From Macrosoma leucophasiata (lineage: Eukaryota > Arthropoda > Insecta > Lepidoptera > Hedylidae): a stretch of 64,000 nucleotides of DNA. This document shows positions 1-10,947 of the stretch, one piece after another. Each line of letters begins with the position of its first letter. Positions within the stretch are counted from its first letter, which is position 1. The stretch spans positions 4,588,001 to 4,652,000 of the forward strand of contig JAWQUS010000030.1 of the NCBI GenBank assembly GCA_036365455.1, given 5' to 3'. A model generated the notes under the pieces. It did not search any database. It was given only the letters and a program-made list of their open reading frames with translations, and was not told the DNA's origin. The position numbers and the translations under genes are program-made.

Positions 1-83
1 GCGGATTGGCGATCGCAGTGGCAGTAGTTTTATCGCAGAATGCTGCCCATCTTGCGATATTGCACTTACTACCGTCCCATAGG
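1..83 (-). mobile_element. RTE-type LINE 3'-UTR fragment
   Basis: The complement reads as the stretch just upstream of RTE-like tails elsewhere in the window (12929-13075, 15150-15472, 56420-56605): a run containing GATAAAACTGCTGCCA and GCGATCGCCAATCCGC. It is cut by the window edge. No coding potential. Confidence 0.6.
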
Positions 84-212
84 AATGGTTTGACCGCTAT
101 GTTTAGGTTGACTGTCTGCACTTGTGGAAGAATTCTCTTCCAGTAGAAGAAAATTCTTCCGCTGGTAGAGTCGTCAAGTCCCGACGCCAGATACATTCAA
201 ACGCAATATAGT

Positions 213-592
213 TATAATAATAATAATGGCAACCCTTGACCCCTCCCACTGCTGAGCACGTGTCTCTTCCCTTTTTGGGGGGAGGCCTGGAGCTTAATCC
301 ACCACGCTGCTCCAATGCGGGTTGGTGGAGATAAGGATTAGTGGCCAACCCGCTGTCGGATGTTTTCAAACCGCCAATAAGGCCTCCGACAAGGTTTAAC
401 GACTGCTATCTATCGATAGCAACCGGGACCGACGGCTTAACGAAGCACCTCCGAAGCACGGAAACGCGCATTTTAATTTGCCATAAGCGGTCACCCATCA
501 CACACCCGATTGCGCCCGTATCGCTTAACGGAGTAGATCGCTTCCGATCTACACCAGCCGCGGGGCCATGCGCGCTTCAATCTATTTACAGT
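213..592 (-). mobile_element. S5: 5S-rRNA-derived SINE, full length
   Basis: Reference copy of family S5. Read on the minus strand it has a 5' leader ending AAGCGCGCATGGCC, then a region resembling the 5S rRNA internal promoter (TTAAGCGATACGGGCGC, then GATGGGTGACCGCTTATGGC, like box A and box C), a body with the palindromic GCTATCGATAGATAGC, and a 3' end AGCAGTGGGA-like followed by (ATT)n. The 5S-like head places it with SINE3-type elements. The tail with a microsatellite end resembles RTE LINE ends and suggests RTE machinery moved it; that part is inference. No clear target duplication here. Confidence 0.8.
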
Positions 593-910
593 ATACTTAA
601 TATAGGGAGTATCTCATGTCTAATGCTATTTGTTTTTAGAAGTGTTTTCCTGTTTAAATAACACTGTCTAATTAACGTGTTTGCCTCGATGGAAGCTCAG
701 AGAGCAAACCATCATGGTTGTTAGCACGTATGTGTCAAATAGCTGTTTTTGATAAAAACGTCATTGTCGTGTTATTAAAATTGTTTGATCGTTTTATTTG
801 GTGTTGTGAATCTAACGTTGTTGTTCGGTTTTCCTTATACGTTGTGACTATTGTTTTTATATTGTGCATACCAAAAAATGAGGTGTACTTGACTACGAGG
901 CATTTTGTCA
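593..910. other. No gene recognised, AT-rich
   Basis: Short open frames occur at 718-975 (+) and 735-1001 (-). They run partly into the R1 copy that follows and show no family motif. Nothing else is visible. Confidence 0.5.
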
Positions 911-1064
911 TGCTATTAAAGTGGCAAACAAGCATGCAGCTCACATTGATGTTAAGTGATGACTGCAGCCTATAGACACCTACAGAAAGACCAGCGGTCA
1001 AAATGCAGATGCGATTCCTGAGGCCTAAGGTGTTATACCTCTGTGCCGGGAATTACAAGGCCGC
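911..1064 (-). repeat. R1 copy, 5'-truncated
   Basis: Retains the 3' half of R1 (the GGCAAACAAGCATGCAG to CCTCTGTGCCGG segment in window orientation) and stops at the GGCCG position. Confidence 0.8.
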
Positions 1065-1149
1065 ATTGTCTCACCATACTTGTTGATTTGATGATTTATT
1101 GAATTCTCACAAATCGACTATACTACAACTTTTTATGGCCCCGTAATCA

Positions 1150-1295
1150 CATCACAAAGACAACTGAGGTTTCAGGGGTGGCAACGCATGCATTTTGACC
1201 TCTTCTGGCCTTTGTGTGGGTGTCTATAGGCTGCAGTCATCTCTTCACATCAAAGTGAACTGCATGTCTGTTTCCCACTTTCAATACATAAAAAA
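1150..1295 (+). repeat. R1 copy, 5'-truncated, poly(A) end
   Basis: Contains GTGTCTATAGGCTGCAGTCA and ends TACATAAAAAA. With the preceding minus copy it makes an inverted pair about 85 bp apart. Confidence 0.8.
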
Positions 1296-1297
1296 TG

Positions 1298-1366
1298 CTG
1301 GTGGCAGAGCTCCAGAGACGGAGTGTTCCGGTTAGGTATTGTTCTGCCCTATAATTTCCGGTATAG
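1298..1366 (+). repeat. R1 head fragment with internal deletion
   Basis: Begins CTGGTGGCAGAGCTCC, then jumps from GACGGAG to TGTTCCGG, so about 100 bp of the R1 head is missing. It directly abuts the poly(A) of the preceding copy. Confidence 0.65.
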
Positions 1367-1369
1367 ATG

Positions 1370-2266
1370 ATGAATGATCCACTTTTTTCACCAATTATTT
1401 TGGGACTCCATTATTGTCGTTACCCACTGTATTAATCTTCATTAAAATTGATCTCAATTGATAGTCAATTAAAAAACCTTGTAGAGAAATTAAAATAAAA
1501 ATAAATAAAATTCATTTATTTGCTACAAAAATATCACAAATATTACAATGTGCATCTGCATCTGAACAAAGCGACAAGCTTGTATCTCAGACAGCAGTGC
1601 TCTTTCATCCGAAGGATAACAATTGCTTATAGCAAAAAAATTGAATAGTATTGGTCCTTAAAATAAAACCATAAAACTGTTTTAAATAAAGAAAAGTAGA
1701 AATAAAAAACAAGTGTGTGTAAAGTACCTGTCTTTGTGTATAATATGTTAGTGAGTGTATGTGTGTGAGAGGATGAGTGCATATTGTTATGGAACATGGT
1801 AGGTATATGAAAAGAAAAAGATACTACATAGGTATTATACTAAAACCTTTTCTATCAAATAATCCCTTATATTTTAAAATAAAGTATGGGTTGTGTTATT
1901 TAGCAACAGAACTACATACCTGAATATTGCATGAAGAAATACTAAAGTACTTCGATAGTTAGGTACACTAAGTAATCACTGTAAATGACAAAGTTAGCCA
2001 CATTTCCATCACTCAAAATACATAAATATGGAACTCATATTAATATAGTCCAATAGTTTCTATCAATGAATGTGGGGTATTAATTAGAGACGAATATATC
2101 GTTACCGAAGAAATATGGGGAAAAATAAAACTGGTAATTAATACAATAATACGGAACACACATCACCGACATCAAATAAAGTAGAAGATATTAGGTAATT
2201 TCGGTAACTGATCCTCGAAATTGAGGAGCAGGTAAAATAATACAAACAGTTATAATAGGTCATAAT
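1370..2266. other. AT-rich intergenic stretch
   Basis: No convincing open frame, RNA gene or repeat that recurs in the window. The stretch is simple AT-rich sequence with short A and T runs. Confidence 0.5.
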
Positions 2267-2412
2267 AAAAAAACGTAACTTCACGCCTGTAATCCCCGAA
2301 GGGGTAGGCAGAGGTTTCATGCATTCAAGCATACATGCAAACACCAACGATTCGCCGGTTACTTTTTGGCCCATGTAACAGGTGGCGAGCCTGTCGACAT
2401 CTCCGGGCACAA
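2267..2412 (-). mobile_element. T1 tRNA-derived SINE, 3' part only
   Basis: Starts in window orientation with an A-run and the CGTAACTTCACGCCTGTAAT end of T1 and continues to CATCTCCGGGCACA. The tRNA-like head is missing; the copy ends at the junction with the repeat at 2413. Confidence 0.8.
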
Positions 2413-2609
2413 ATGACATCGCCCGCCATATTCGCCATGTTGGTTTTGAGTTGCAATTCTAACTGCAAATAATGTTTTGTAACTGCAAACAAAGCTTAAT
2501 AAGTGAATAATGCAGTAAAAAACGTTTTAATATTGATTTTGCCTGCTAATGATATTGTGTACAATACATGGCCGGAGATTCCATACATATTTGCAACATC
2601 TCCTTTAAA
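2413..2609 (-). mobile_element. One end of the TIR element seen at 42702-43174
   Basis: The complement matches 42702-42899 over about 190 bp, including GGCCATGTATTGTACACAAT and the terminal AAAGGAGATGTTGC. Only one end is present. It joins a truncated T1 SINE, so the junction records a deletion or a nested insertion. Confidence 0.65.
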
Positions 2610-2620
2610 ATTATTTTTTC

Positions 2621-2735
2621 TATACAAACCAAAGGTTGACTGGCAGAGAATGCTACTTAGCATTAAGTTCGCCTCACGTTACAATTTTGTGCTTGAAAGT
2701 ACCTATAAAAAAATAATATACCTACTTTTTATGTA
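2621..2735 (+). repeat. Q repeat fragment
   Basis: Contains AAAGGTTGACTGGCAGAGAA, then a diverged GCATTAAGTTCGCC and a TTTTGTGC plus A-rich end. The same block recurs at 38353 (+), 49022 (-) and 59285 (-). Origin unknown; the A-rich end suggests a retroposon. Confidence 0.6.
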
Positions 2736-3547
2736 AAACAATTACGATCCAACCATAGCAAACTATTATTTTCATTTTATTTAATTTTCGAACAAGGAAG
2801 GTAGTTTTGGGTGATAAATAAGTACATTTATCAGCCAAAACCCCTCCATTCTTCGATTTTATTTATTTACGGATTTTCAAGCAAGGGCACTTCAAACCAG
2901 TCTAATTGGAAAATTTTAATAAGATTTTCTATTCTCTTTATTTTACTTGCTATATTATGTTAATATTAGCTAGTAGTTATCAGTAAAATTTAATGAAAAT
3001 ATTAATTTACTAAAATTAGATCGTAATTGTTTTAGAACACAGTTTTAAGTAGGACCTTTAATGAATTTAGACTCAATGAATGCAAATTTTTATTGAACTT
3101 ACAAAAAGTGCGACTCGTAAAATTTAAATTTTAACTCAATACAGCAAAAAATGGTGGATGTTTATTTATTAATACAATTACATTAAAATACATTTTTGAC
3201 CTTTCATAATGTAGATGGCAAACAAGCATGCAGCTCACGAGGCTTTAGTTGACATATTTTATCATAAAACTAACCGAATCGTTGAAAAAAAAAAAATGCA
3301 GACTTAGGATCTATGGGGACTTTTTACAATTTAATAATAATGGTGTCCCTAACATCTATGCAAATTTTCAGCTTTCTGGGCATTAATGCAACGTTACCCC
3401 TATTTTTGGGCTAAATTGACCGGACTAACAGTTTGTGTCAAGAATACTGTCGTATTCCTCTATATACGATAGTGATGTATCGGTGAGTAAAACATACCCA
3501 TGGCATTTAAATCTCAAGGTATTGTGTAGATGTCTATAGTCCACTTA
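2736..3547. other. AT-rich stretch with an R1 tail scrap
   Basis: Mostly AT-rich without coding signal. At 3212-3239 there is a short minus-strand R1 tail fragment (GGCAAACAAGCATGCAG). At 3287 lies a short A-run. Confidence 0.5.
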
Positions 3548-3555
3548 CCATCTAA

Positions 3556-3759
3556 ATGAACAAACAAGCATGCAGTTCACACGGATGTTAAGTGACGACT
3601 GCAGTCTACAGACATCTACACAATAACTAGAGGTCAAAGTGCAGATTTGATGCGTTGCCACCCCTGAGGACCTGTGCCACCTTTTGCCTCTGTGATAGTT
3701 ATTACGCGGCCATACATTACCATCTAACCGAAACACAATAGTGCTGAACACTACCATTT
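3556..3759 (-). repeat. R1 copy, older subfamily
   Basis: Belongs to the R1 subfamily with TCTGTGATAGTTATTAC in place of the usual TCTGTGCCGGAAATTAC. It stops at the ACACTACCATTT position, so the head is missing. Confidence 0.75.
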
Positions 3760-4205
3760 CTCTCTCCACTCTCGCGTATATAAACTCGTAACAGGTAAAG
3801 AGCACACCCTGAAATTAGTTTGTTCAAAATCGATAACCGAATCGATTTCAGGCATTTTTAATATAGGTAAAATATTTTGCCCCAAAGTTAATTACCGTTA
3901 TGTAAATTATAGTCAGTCGAAATATGAAAAAAAAAAGTTTGGAGTTAACACATTAGGAGAGCAATAAAATCTAAATAAAACTTGAAGATCAATAGTGTCG
4001 ATAAACTATGAATCCGCACTAAAAAGCATACCACAAATATTTTCAAATCAGTTTATCGAAACCATTACTACAACGCAAATAACTGCGATGTTTGTAATGC
4101 AGGAATCGAATGTTGGTAATCTATCATTTAGAGAGTATACTCACGTCAAACCGTTCGAGTTTGATGCGAGCAGAAACTGAATGATTTTCTATCGATTTAT
4201 CATTA
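3760..4205. other. No gene recognised
   Basis: A 61-codon open frame at 3995-4180 (+) has no recognisable motif. AT-rich otherwise. Confidence 0.4.
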
Positions 4206-4494
4206 GTGATAGGTGACCGCTAGTGGCAAATTAAAATGCCCGTTTTCGTGCTTTGGAGGGCACGTTAAACCGTCGGTCCCGGTTGCTATCGATAGATAGC
4301 AGTCGTTGAACCTTGTCGGAGGCCTTGTGGGCGGTTTGAAAACTTCCGACAGCGGGTTGGCCACTAACCCGTATCTCCACCAATCTGCATTGAAGCAGCG
4401 TGGTGGATTAAGCTCCAGTCGTCCCCCCAAAAAGGGGAGAGACTCGTGCCCAGCAGTGGGACGTATAATGGGTTGCCATTATTATTATTATTAC
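4206..4494 (+). mobile_element. S5 SINE, 5'-truncated
   Basis: Begins inside the 5S-like box C (GATAGGTGACCGCTAGTGGC) and runs through GCTATCGATAGATAGCAG to GTGGGACGTATAATGG and (ATT)n. The leader and most of the 5S-like head are gone. Confidence 0.85.
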
Positions 4495-4511
4495 ATATTA
4501 TAAAGTAAAGG

Positions 4512-4700
4512 TCCATAAGGACATGATCAAAGGTGTAGGGACGTGACCCCACCGCTCACTACCGGAGAAGATTTCTGCTAGCACAGTCAGTCAATCCAAC
4601 AACGGTGACCGCCATGGCGGTAGCAGTACGCAAGATGAGATAAGAAGAAGTAGCCTCCCGTGATAAAATTGCTGCCACTGCGATCGCTAATCCGCATGCC
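4512..4700 (+). mobile_element. RTE-type LINE 3'-UTR fragment
   Basis: Shares GGGACGTGA, CAGTCAGTCAATCCAAC and GATAAAATTGCTGCCACTGC with the RTE ends at 15150 and 12929. It is cut before the CAGCAGTGGACG signature and has no coding frame. Confidence 0.65.
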
Positions 4701-4765
4701 AAGTGTATGATACTCGTACACCACATAAAAAGGGTTCCGGCGGCCCCGCTATTCCTAATTCTAGT

Positions 4766-5094
4766 GGTAATAATACCGTCCTTGAGACCGAATTTCGGCC
4801 ACGGCGGCCTATCCCAACGGAGGCTAGCCAACTGCGAGGGAGATATTATAGTGCACAAGTGTATGCGCAAACAAAGGTGCACTCTCTATTCCCACACTCT
4901 CATAGCCCGATGGGACGGTAACCCGCGCGACTGGAAAGAGGTCGGGCGCAGGACCGACGGCTTTACGTGCTCCCAGATGCACGTCCAGACTTCAGGCTAC
5001 TACTGACAACTTCCTCACAGAAAAGACCTGTGGATCGAACCCAAGACCTCAGGCTTCACCATCGCGATTGCGACCACTGAGCCACCGAGGCAGT
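4766..5094 (-). mobile_element. T4 tRNA-derived SINE
   Basis: The minus strand starts with a tRNA-like head: CTCGGTGGCTCAGTGGTCGC resembles box A and GGTCTTGGGTTCGATCC resembles box B. The body includes complements of GATGGGACGGTAACCC and GCACCGACGGCTTTACG-like segments. I recall this block as common in Lepidoptera, but that is memory and not a search. Single copy in the window. Confidence 0.65.
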
Positions 5095-5463
5095 GGCATT
5101 CTAGTGGTATTGGTCAGGGTAACGGCGGGGCAGCACTTGACAAAATCAAATAGTACCGTCACCTCCTCATTCTGACTTTTTGCATGAAATCTGAATGCTA
5201 CGTCAAGCACGTCAACGCAGGTAGTGAATAATTTTCAAGCTGTCAGACAAATGCCACTTCCATCTGCCGGTAACAACCGAAACGTTGATTTTAAGCATCA
5301 TTGCTGTCCAAAAGAGTACCCTAATTATGTATAAAATTCTTCTGCTTTGATCTCTTGAGTGATTGAGTGACTGACAGACAACGCTCAACCAAGATTACTT
5401 AGTAGTAAATCTGAAATTTGTAATTTCCTAAGTATGAATTTCCCGTATTCTTATTGTCATAAC

Positions 5464-5570
5464 TATGGCAAGCAAGTACGCAGTTCAAATGGATGGTAAG
5501 TAATGGCTGCAGCCCATAAAAACCGGAGGTCAAAATGCAGATGCGTTGCCACCCCGGACCTCTAAATTGT
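5464..5570 (-). repeat. R1 copy, 5'-truncated and diverged
   Basis: Keeps the R1 3' end (AAGCAAGTACGCAGTTCA to CAGATGCGTTGCCACC) with several small deletions, including loss of part of the CACCCACACAAAGACC segment. Confidence 0.7.
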
Positions 5571-6495
5571 TTCGATTCTGTAACAGGCGTTGTGTGACAT
5601 TTTTACCGTAAAAGAAAACGCAGGTGCAAAACACAATACGAATATACATAATATTTAAATGAGAATAGCTTGCGAAAACCTAAATACACATTATAAAGAC
5701 CGGTATAAGCCTTTGGCAAAATATAAAAGTAAGGTTATGTTATTATGTGTTTAGGATCGGCCTTATGATGTGAACTCAATAATAATTATTATTTATAGCC
5801 CTTGTTACAGCGTTGTTAAAAGTTGGTTTGTCCCTTGGCATTCGGGAATGTTTGTGAAATTAAAAAAATTTTTGATGTTTCAATGGAAATATTATTAAAT
5901 CTAAGGTTTTGACAAAAGAGCAACACGCTGAGTTTGTTGGGTAGCGGAGTTCTTCTCAGTAGTGCCTGCACTTGGAACTCTGCTAAGTGAATGACTATGA
6001 TTATGACGAACAGATTTTTACATTTTATTCTATGAAGGAATTGAAAAATTTGATGATTCACGTATTGGTTAAATATTCGACCTATACGAAGAATATAGTT
6101 ATATATAAATATAGAACGAAATCGTTTTTATTACATTTTTGGGCTTAAATAAACCTATATTACTATATAAAAAAAAATTTTTTTTGGAAAAGGTCAATAG
6201 TTTCGAAGATTAGAGACGAATAAGGATACAAATGATTTCTTTTTCCGAAAAACAAGGTGTTGCATTCTCAAAAACTATTATTCGCTGTCGGCGTTTGCAC
6301 AAAGGAGCCGCATGCGCCGGGTTATATCGTCAGTCAAAATTAAGTTCTCCGGAAAGTGAGTCGTTTGCGCGCGATCTACTACCGCATGTTCACGTATTTA
6401 TATTGGACAAATTATAATAAAGAATACACAGTTATATAAAATGCGAAAAAACACACGCTCTAAACACATTTTAAATTTACTGTTCAAACCTCCGA
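5571..6495. other. AT-rich stretch upstream of the gene candidate
   Basis: Contains open frames at 5816-6061 (-) and 6232-6417 (+) without recognisable motifs. It lies directly upstream of the putative first exon at 6501, so a promoter could be here, but I see no convincing core element. Confidence 0.35.
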
Positions 6496-6500
6496 ATGCA

Positions 6501-8821
6501 ATGGATCCAGCTCAAAATAATGGAGAAACTGCTGTTCAAGGTATATTGAATGTATTTTGCTATATTTTAATTGCTTAATTGTGTACTACATGTGTTTACA
6601 ATGTATGTGTTTAAATACTTTTCGAAATTCAACAAAAATCTGTCATTAAATTGAAATTGTGAAATTAGAAGGTCACACAAACACATAAAACTTTATTTTA
6701 CGATAAATAAACTCATAACACTTATGTATAAAATTTACATAAAATATTATTATTATTATGCTTAAAAACTTTTTTTACATTTTAAGAGAGATTCATTGAC
6801 AGATTGTAAAGAATATAGTAACAAAGCACTTTATTCGCCAAAAAAGTTAATGAAAAATATGGTGCTATGTGTACATGGCACTTTATGCTTGGGAACTCAT
6901 ATAGGTTTATGTACACATGTAATTTTATTCTTTGTATTTATCTAAGATACACCTTTCTTCCGATTCTAAAAGTCTTAGATTATTTAAAATATATATATAC
7001 TGACAAAATACTGACTAGTATTTTCTATAAATAGTACTTTTACCTACAAATGGCTTTCATTTTTTATCTTATTTAATAGTATTAGTCAATAAATACTGTT
7101 ATTTTCAGAAAATACTGAAGATGACTGTGGTGTGTCAGCAACTTCACCAGTGCCTATTGAGGCTGAAAATATTGCTAAAGACATGGCTGAGGTATGGTAT
7201 TGGCGGTGTGCGGTCATCGTGCCTTTGTATAAAGGCAAGGGTTCACGTATGGGCTGCACCAGCTATCGAGCGATCAGTTTGATCAGTTTGGCAGCTAAAG
7301 TGTATGAGAAAGTCTTAGAAAGAAGAATGAAAGAGAAGTCCGACGGGTTGTTGTGGGATGCACAGGGTGGTTTCCGAACTGGAAGAGGATGTATGGATCA
7401 AGTTTTCTCCCTCCGCAACATCGTAGAGAAGCATCTTGCTGTGAGCCAGAAGGTTTTCTGCGGTTTTATGGATTTGGAGAAAGCGTTTGATAGGGTTATT
7501 ACGAAAGGAGCTGTGGGACATTTTGCCAGAGTATGGTATTGATGGCAGTCTGCTCCGTGCAATACAGTCCACGTATGTGGACTGTCAAGCATGTGTGCGG
7601 GTAGATGGTAACATGTGACCCTGGTTTGATGTTAACATCGGTGTCCGACAGGGTTGCGTGCTTTCGTCTAGGCCGTTTATTATATATCTGGACAAATGCC
7701 TCCAGAGGGTGAAGTTGATGGATGTGGGAGTGCGTATGGGTCTTAGTGATGAACTGTCTGCTTTGCGCAGATGATGCGGTAATTGTTAGCTCTACACCAT
7801 CTGGGCTACAAACACTAGTCACAGTCATGAAAGAGGATGGATGGAGAAAGGCTTACAATTGAATGTGGATAAAACTAAAGTATTAGTATTTGAAAGAGAT
7901 GAACAGAAAACAAATGCAAGGGTAGTAGTAGATGATACAGTGTTAGAACAGGTGGATGAAATTGTATTTCTTGGATGTGCTTTTAGCAAGGATGGTAGGT
8001 ACACCACTGACATAGAAAGAAGAGTACTCGCTGGGAATTGCGTGAATGGAGCGTTGGGTAAGCTGCTAGAATCTAAACATCTCAGCCAGCGGGCTCGACT
8101 AGCCGTACATAATGCTGTACTTACTCCAACGCTTTTATATGGAATCGAGAGCTGGGTATGTAGGAAAGAGCATGAAAGTAAGTTGAACGCGGTCGAGATG
8201 AGATCTTTGCGCAAGATCTGCGGTGTATCACTCACCGATCGTGTTCGTAATGAAGATGTAAGAAAGAGGCTTTGTGTGAATGATAGTATCGGTGTAAAAA
8301 TGAAAAAAGGTATGCTCCGATGGTTCGGGCATATAGAAAAAATGTCGAATGAGCGAATGACTAAATAGATATACAATGCGAATGTGGATGGTTGCAGAGG
8401 CCCAGAAAGACCAAGACGACCTACCATGACCAAATAGGTCGAGTTCTGTCTGATGGTGGGGTCAAAAGTCTTAGGAATCGGCGTGCATGTATGAAGAGAA
8501 TGATGAAGGTAGAAGATGCACGAGAGGCATGTCAGGACCGGGATATCTGGCGCTCTACACTCTCTGTCTACCCCGTTAGGGACCTGGCGTGAAGATACAT
8601 ACATACATACATAAATATGATCTAAGTGCAACGAATTATAGCACAGTCCTCGTATGTTCCAATACACGTGATGCTGTTGCATCTACCCCTTCTCTTAAGC
8701 TAGCATACAATGCCCCCATTAAATTATCAAAGGATAAGTATAAAGATCTCATTAGTTTAGTAGAATCAGGAATAATACAAATGATAATAACATTTCAAAT
8801 AGCGATAGTGAAGAAGACTGA
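6501..8821 (+). pseudogene. Putative spliced gene interrupted by a LINE
   Basis: I do not recognise the protein. Pieces that fit together: an ATG at 6501 opens 13 codons (MDPAQNNGETAVQ) ending at a donor-like CAAG|GTATAT (6540/6541). An acceptor TTATTTTCAG ends at 7108, and the frame continues in phase as ENTEDDCGVSATSPVP... up to about 7184, where the LINE begins. After the LINE tail an open frame resumes (8614 on): YDLSATNYSTVLVC, STPSLKLAYNAPIKLSKD, KYKDLISLVESG. A one-base frame change near 8770 leads into an acidic end, SNSDSEED, with a stop at 8819-8821 and an AATAAA at about 8905. The composition is acidic and Ser/Asn-rich outside a Lys/Leu block. It could be a host gene or an old transposon-domesticated gene; whether it is expressed is unknown. 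Confidence 0.35.
7185..8613 (+). mobile_element. RTE-like LINE, 5'-truncated, decayed RT (copy 1)
   Basis: Encodes the C-terminal part of a non-LTR reverse transcriptase. Visible in order: VPLYKGKGSR, YRAISLISLAAKVYEKVL, QGGFRTGRGC, motif A FMDLEKAFDRV (near 7470), motif C as CADDAV in another frame (near 7768), then GLQLNVDKTKVLVF, SESW-like GIESWVCRKEHE, and MLRWFGHIEKM. Several frameshifts and a stop at 8366 make it non-functional. No endonuclease domain remains. The tail is (ATAC)n, not poly(A), which fits RTE-type clades; the exact clade is not certain. A second copy lies at 62587-63690. Large minus-strand open frames here are antisense shadows. Confidence 0.85.
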
Positions 8822-8904
8822 TTGCCTAATATATATATTATTATCTAATTTTAAGTTTAATGTTCGTCAATATTTTCTTTTCTTTATATTTTATAAGATT
8901 AAGC

Positions 8905-10448
8905 AATAAAAGGATTAGGATTTTTTTTTCTGTTGATTGGTTTGTTTTTGATAGTTTTATACAGAAGTGCCATAACAATTAAGTTCCTATTGTTGATTCT
9001 TTGATATTTTGATATGTATTTAAGAATATAAATATATTTCACGTGAATGAAAATTGTTCCAAAGCAACTGTGATTTATGTAATAAATTTTTAATTCACTC
9101 CAGTTTTTTTATTTATATACAAAAATTCTCAATAAGGTATTTTCGTGTCATGTAAAACCAATATCTTATTGATATTTACAACAAATATAGATACATCAGC
9201 ATATGGATACAGGTGAATTCCCAAAAAAAAAAAAAAGTGTTTTCTCTGTATGTGACACACATACATCCGGGGTATAATGGGCCATGTTGACTTAGGTTAC
9301 TCTAATTTCCTAAATATTAAATTAATATATACTTTATATATCAGAACATAAGCCTTACAATGATATTATACACATATTATAATATCAGCTATTAAAAGTC
9401 ATCCTTTAGAGATTTAGAGCTAAAGTTACGCGAGACAAATTAAGAATCGCTCTCCTGTAAAGTGACGATTTTGCAAATGTAACTTTATTCTACGAGTAGG
9501 TCGTATTATTATTAAATTGGTATTTATTAATACCTATTGGATTATAATTATAAGTCATTCTCTCTAGGTAGATTATAACCCGACAATGCAAAACTTGTAG
9601 GACACAAGGACACTTTTGCCAAGGACCAATTTGAAATAAATGATATGAATTTTGATTTTTTTTTCAATTGATTTCCACCAATTCTTTAAAAAGGTCCAAT
9701 AGGTAATAGAACTAGGTATAGAGTATTCAATAAAGACCATAATTTTGAGGGCCTTTAAGGCCAAAACCTAGACACAAAACAATAACCATATTTTTTATGG
9801 AATGCTTATCTTTTGCTCGCAATTTATTGTTCTCGTAGGGATTTTTTAGTCCAACAGTGGACGATTTACAGCTTAATGATGATGATTGTCTGTCAGATAT
9901 ACAGGCAGCAACGGAAGAGATACTTTATTTTTAATTAATTTTTTTTAATTACTTTCTTTTATTATTACACTATAATTATTTACTATGAAATGTTGAGGTA
10001 TAGTTCAGTTTTTTTTTCTATATTTCAGTTGTGAACAAAATAACGTATTAGTGTTCTATGGTCTATTTAGGGGTTACTGTCATTAAAGTCAAAAGAGTCG
10101 TAAAATTTTACAACCCGAGAAAACAAGGCTCGTTTACCATAGTAATTTTAAGACCACAAAGTGTGTTAACTTTAATTTTGAAATGTGTTTTATACACTAA
10201 AAAGTAGTTTACTTAAAATGGAAAATTATACTTATTTCAGCATTTTGATAACAAAATCTTTGCACATTATGTCCAGAACGGCTGGGCCGAATTTTATGAT
10301 GTCTGTGATTTGGGATTCCTTTTAATCTAAAATAGGTAAGTAGGTATTCAAAATTATGTTCATCAATAAAAATTGATTATCCTAAATAAAACATCTGTCA
10401 TTTGTTAGGTATAGTAGGGTAGCCTACAGATTCGGGTAATGTAGGTAG
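8905..10448. other. AT-rich stretch, one RTE tail scrap
   Basis: No gene seen. At 9836-9888 TAGTCCAACAGTGGACGATT followed by AATGATGATGATT resembles an RTE LINE 3' tail on the plus strand. The rest is AT-rich with short homopolymers. Confidence 0.5.
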
Positions 10449-10577
10449 TTCTCAGGGGTGGCAATGCATTTGCATTTTGACCCCTGGTCATTTTGTGGAT
10501 GTCTGTTGGCTACAGTCATCACTTAACATCAATGTGAACTGCATGCTAGTTTGCTACCTTCAATACAAACAAAAAAA
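10449..10577 (+). repeat. R1 copy, 5'-truncated
   Basis: Starts at TCTCAGGGGTGGCAATGC and ends ACAAACAAAAAAA. Belongs to the R1 variant with GACCCCTGGTC in place of GACCTTGGTC. Confidence 0.8.
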
Positions 10578-10670
10578 TCATAAGGCTTGCATATTGTTAC
10601 TCAATACTCTCTTTCTAAACTGTTATATAATGTGTAAAAAGCGCTATTTTATTTTCCATACTATGTTTAT

Positions 10671-10935
10671 AAGCGAAGCGCGCATGGCCCGGCGGCTGGT
10701 GTAGATCCGTCGGTCCCGGTTGCTATCGATAGATAGCAGTCGTTAAACCTAGTCGGAGGCCTAATGGGCGGTTTGAAAACATCCTACAGCGGGTTGGCCA
10801 ATAACCCACCCACCTCTACCAATCCGCATTGGAGCAGCGTGGTGGAGTAAGCTCCAGGCCTCCCCCCATAAAAGGGTAGAGACTCGTGCCCAGCAGTGGG
10901 ACGTATAATGGGTTGCCATTATTATTATTATTTAT
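10671..10935 (+). mobile_element. S5 SINE with internal deletion and 12-bp TSD
   Basis: Begins AAGCGAAGCGCGCATGGCCC and jumps from GTGTAGATC straight to CGTCGGTCCCGG, so the 5S-like promoter region is deleted. It is flanked by a perfect 12-bp direct repeat TACTATGTTTAT (10659-10670 and 10936-10947), showing that S5 integrates as a retroposon. The deletion either followed insertion or the copy came from a template-switched transcript. Confidence 0.88.
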
Positions 10936-10947
10936 TACTATGTTTAT

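Noticed and set aside
7825..8682. 285-codon minus-strand frame
   Set aside because: Antisense shadow of the LINE reverse-transcriptase region. The same shadow appears in the second LINE copy (62558-62932).
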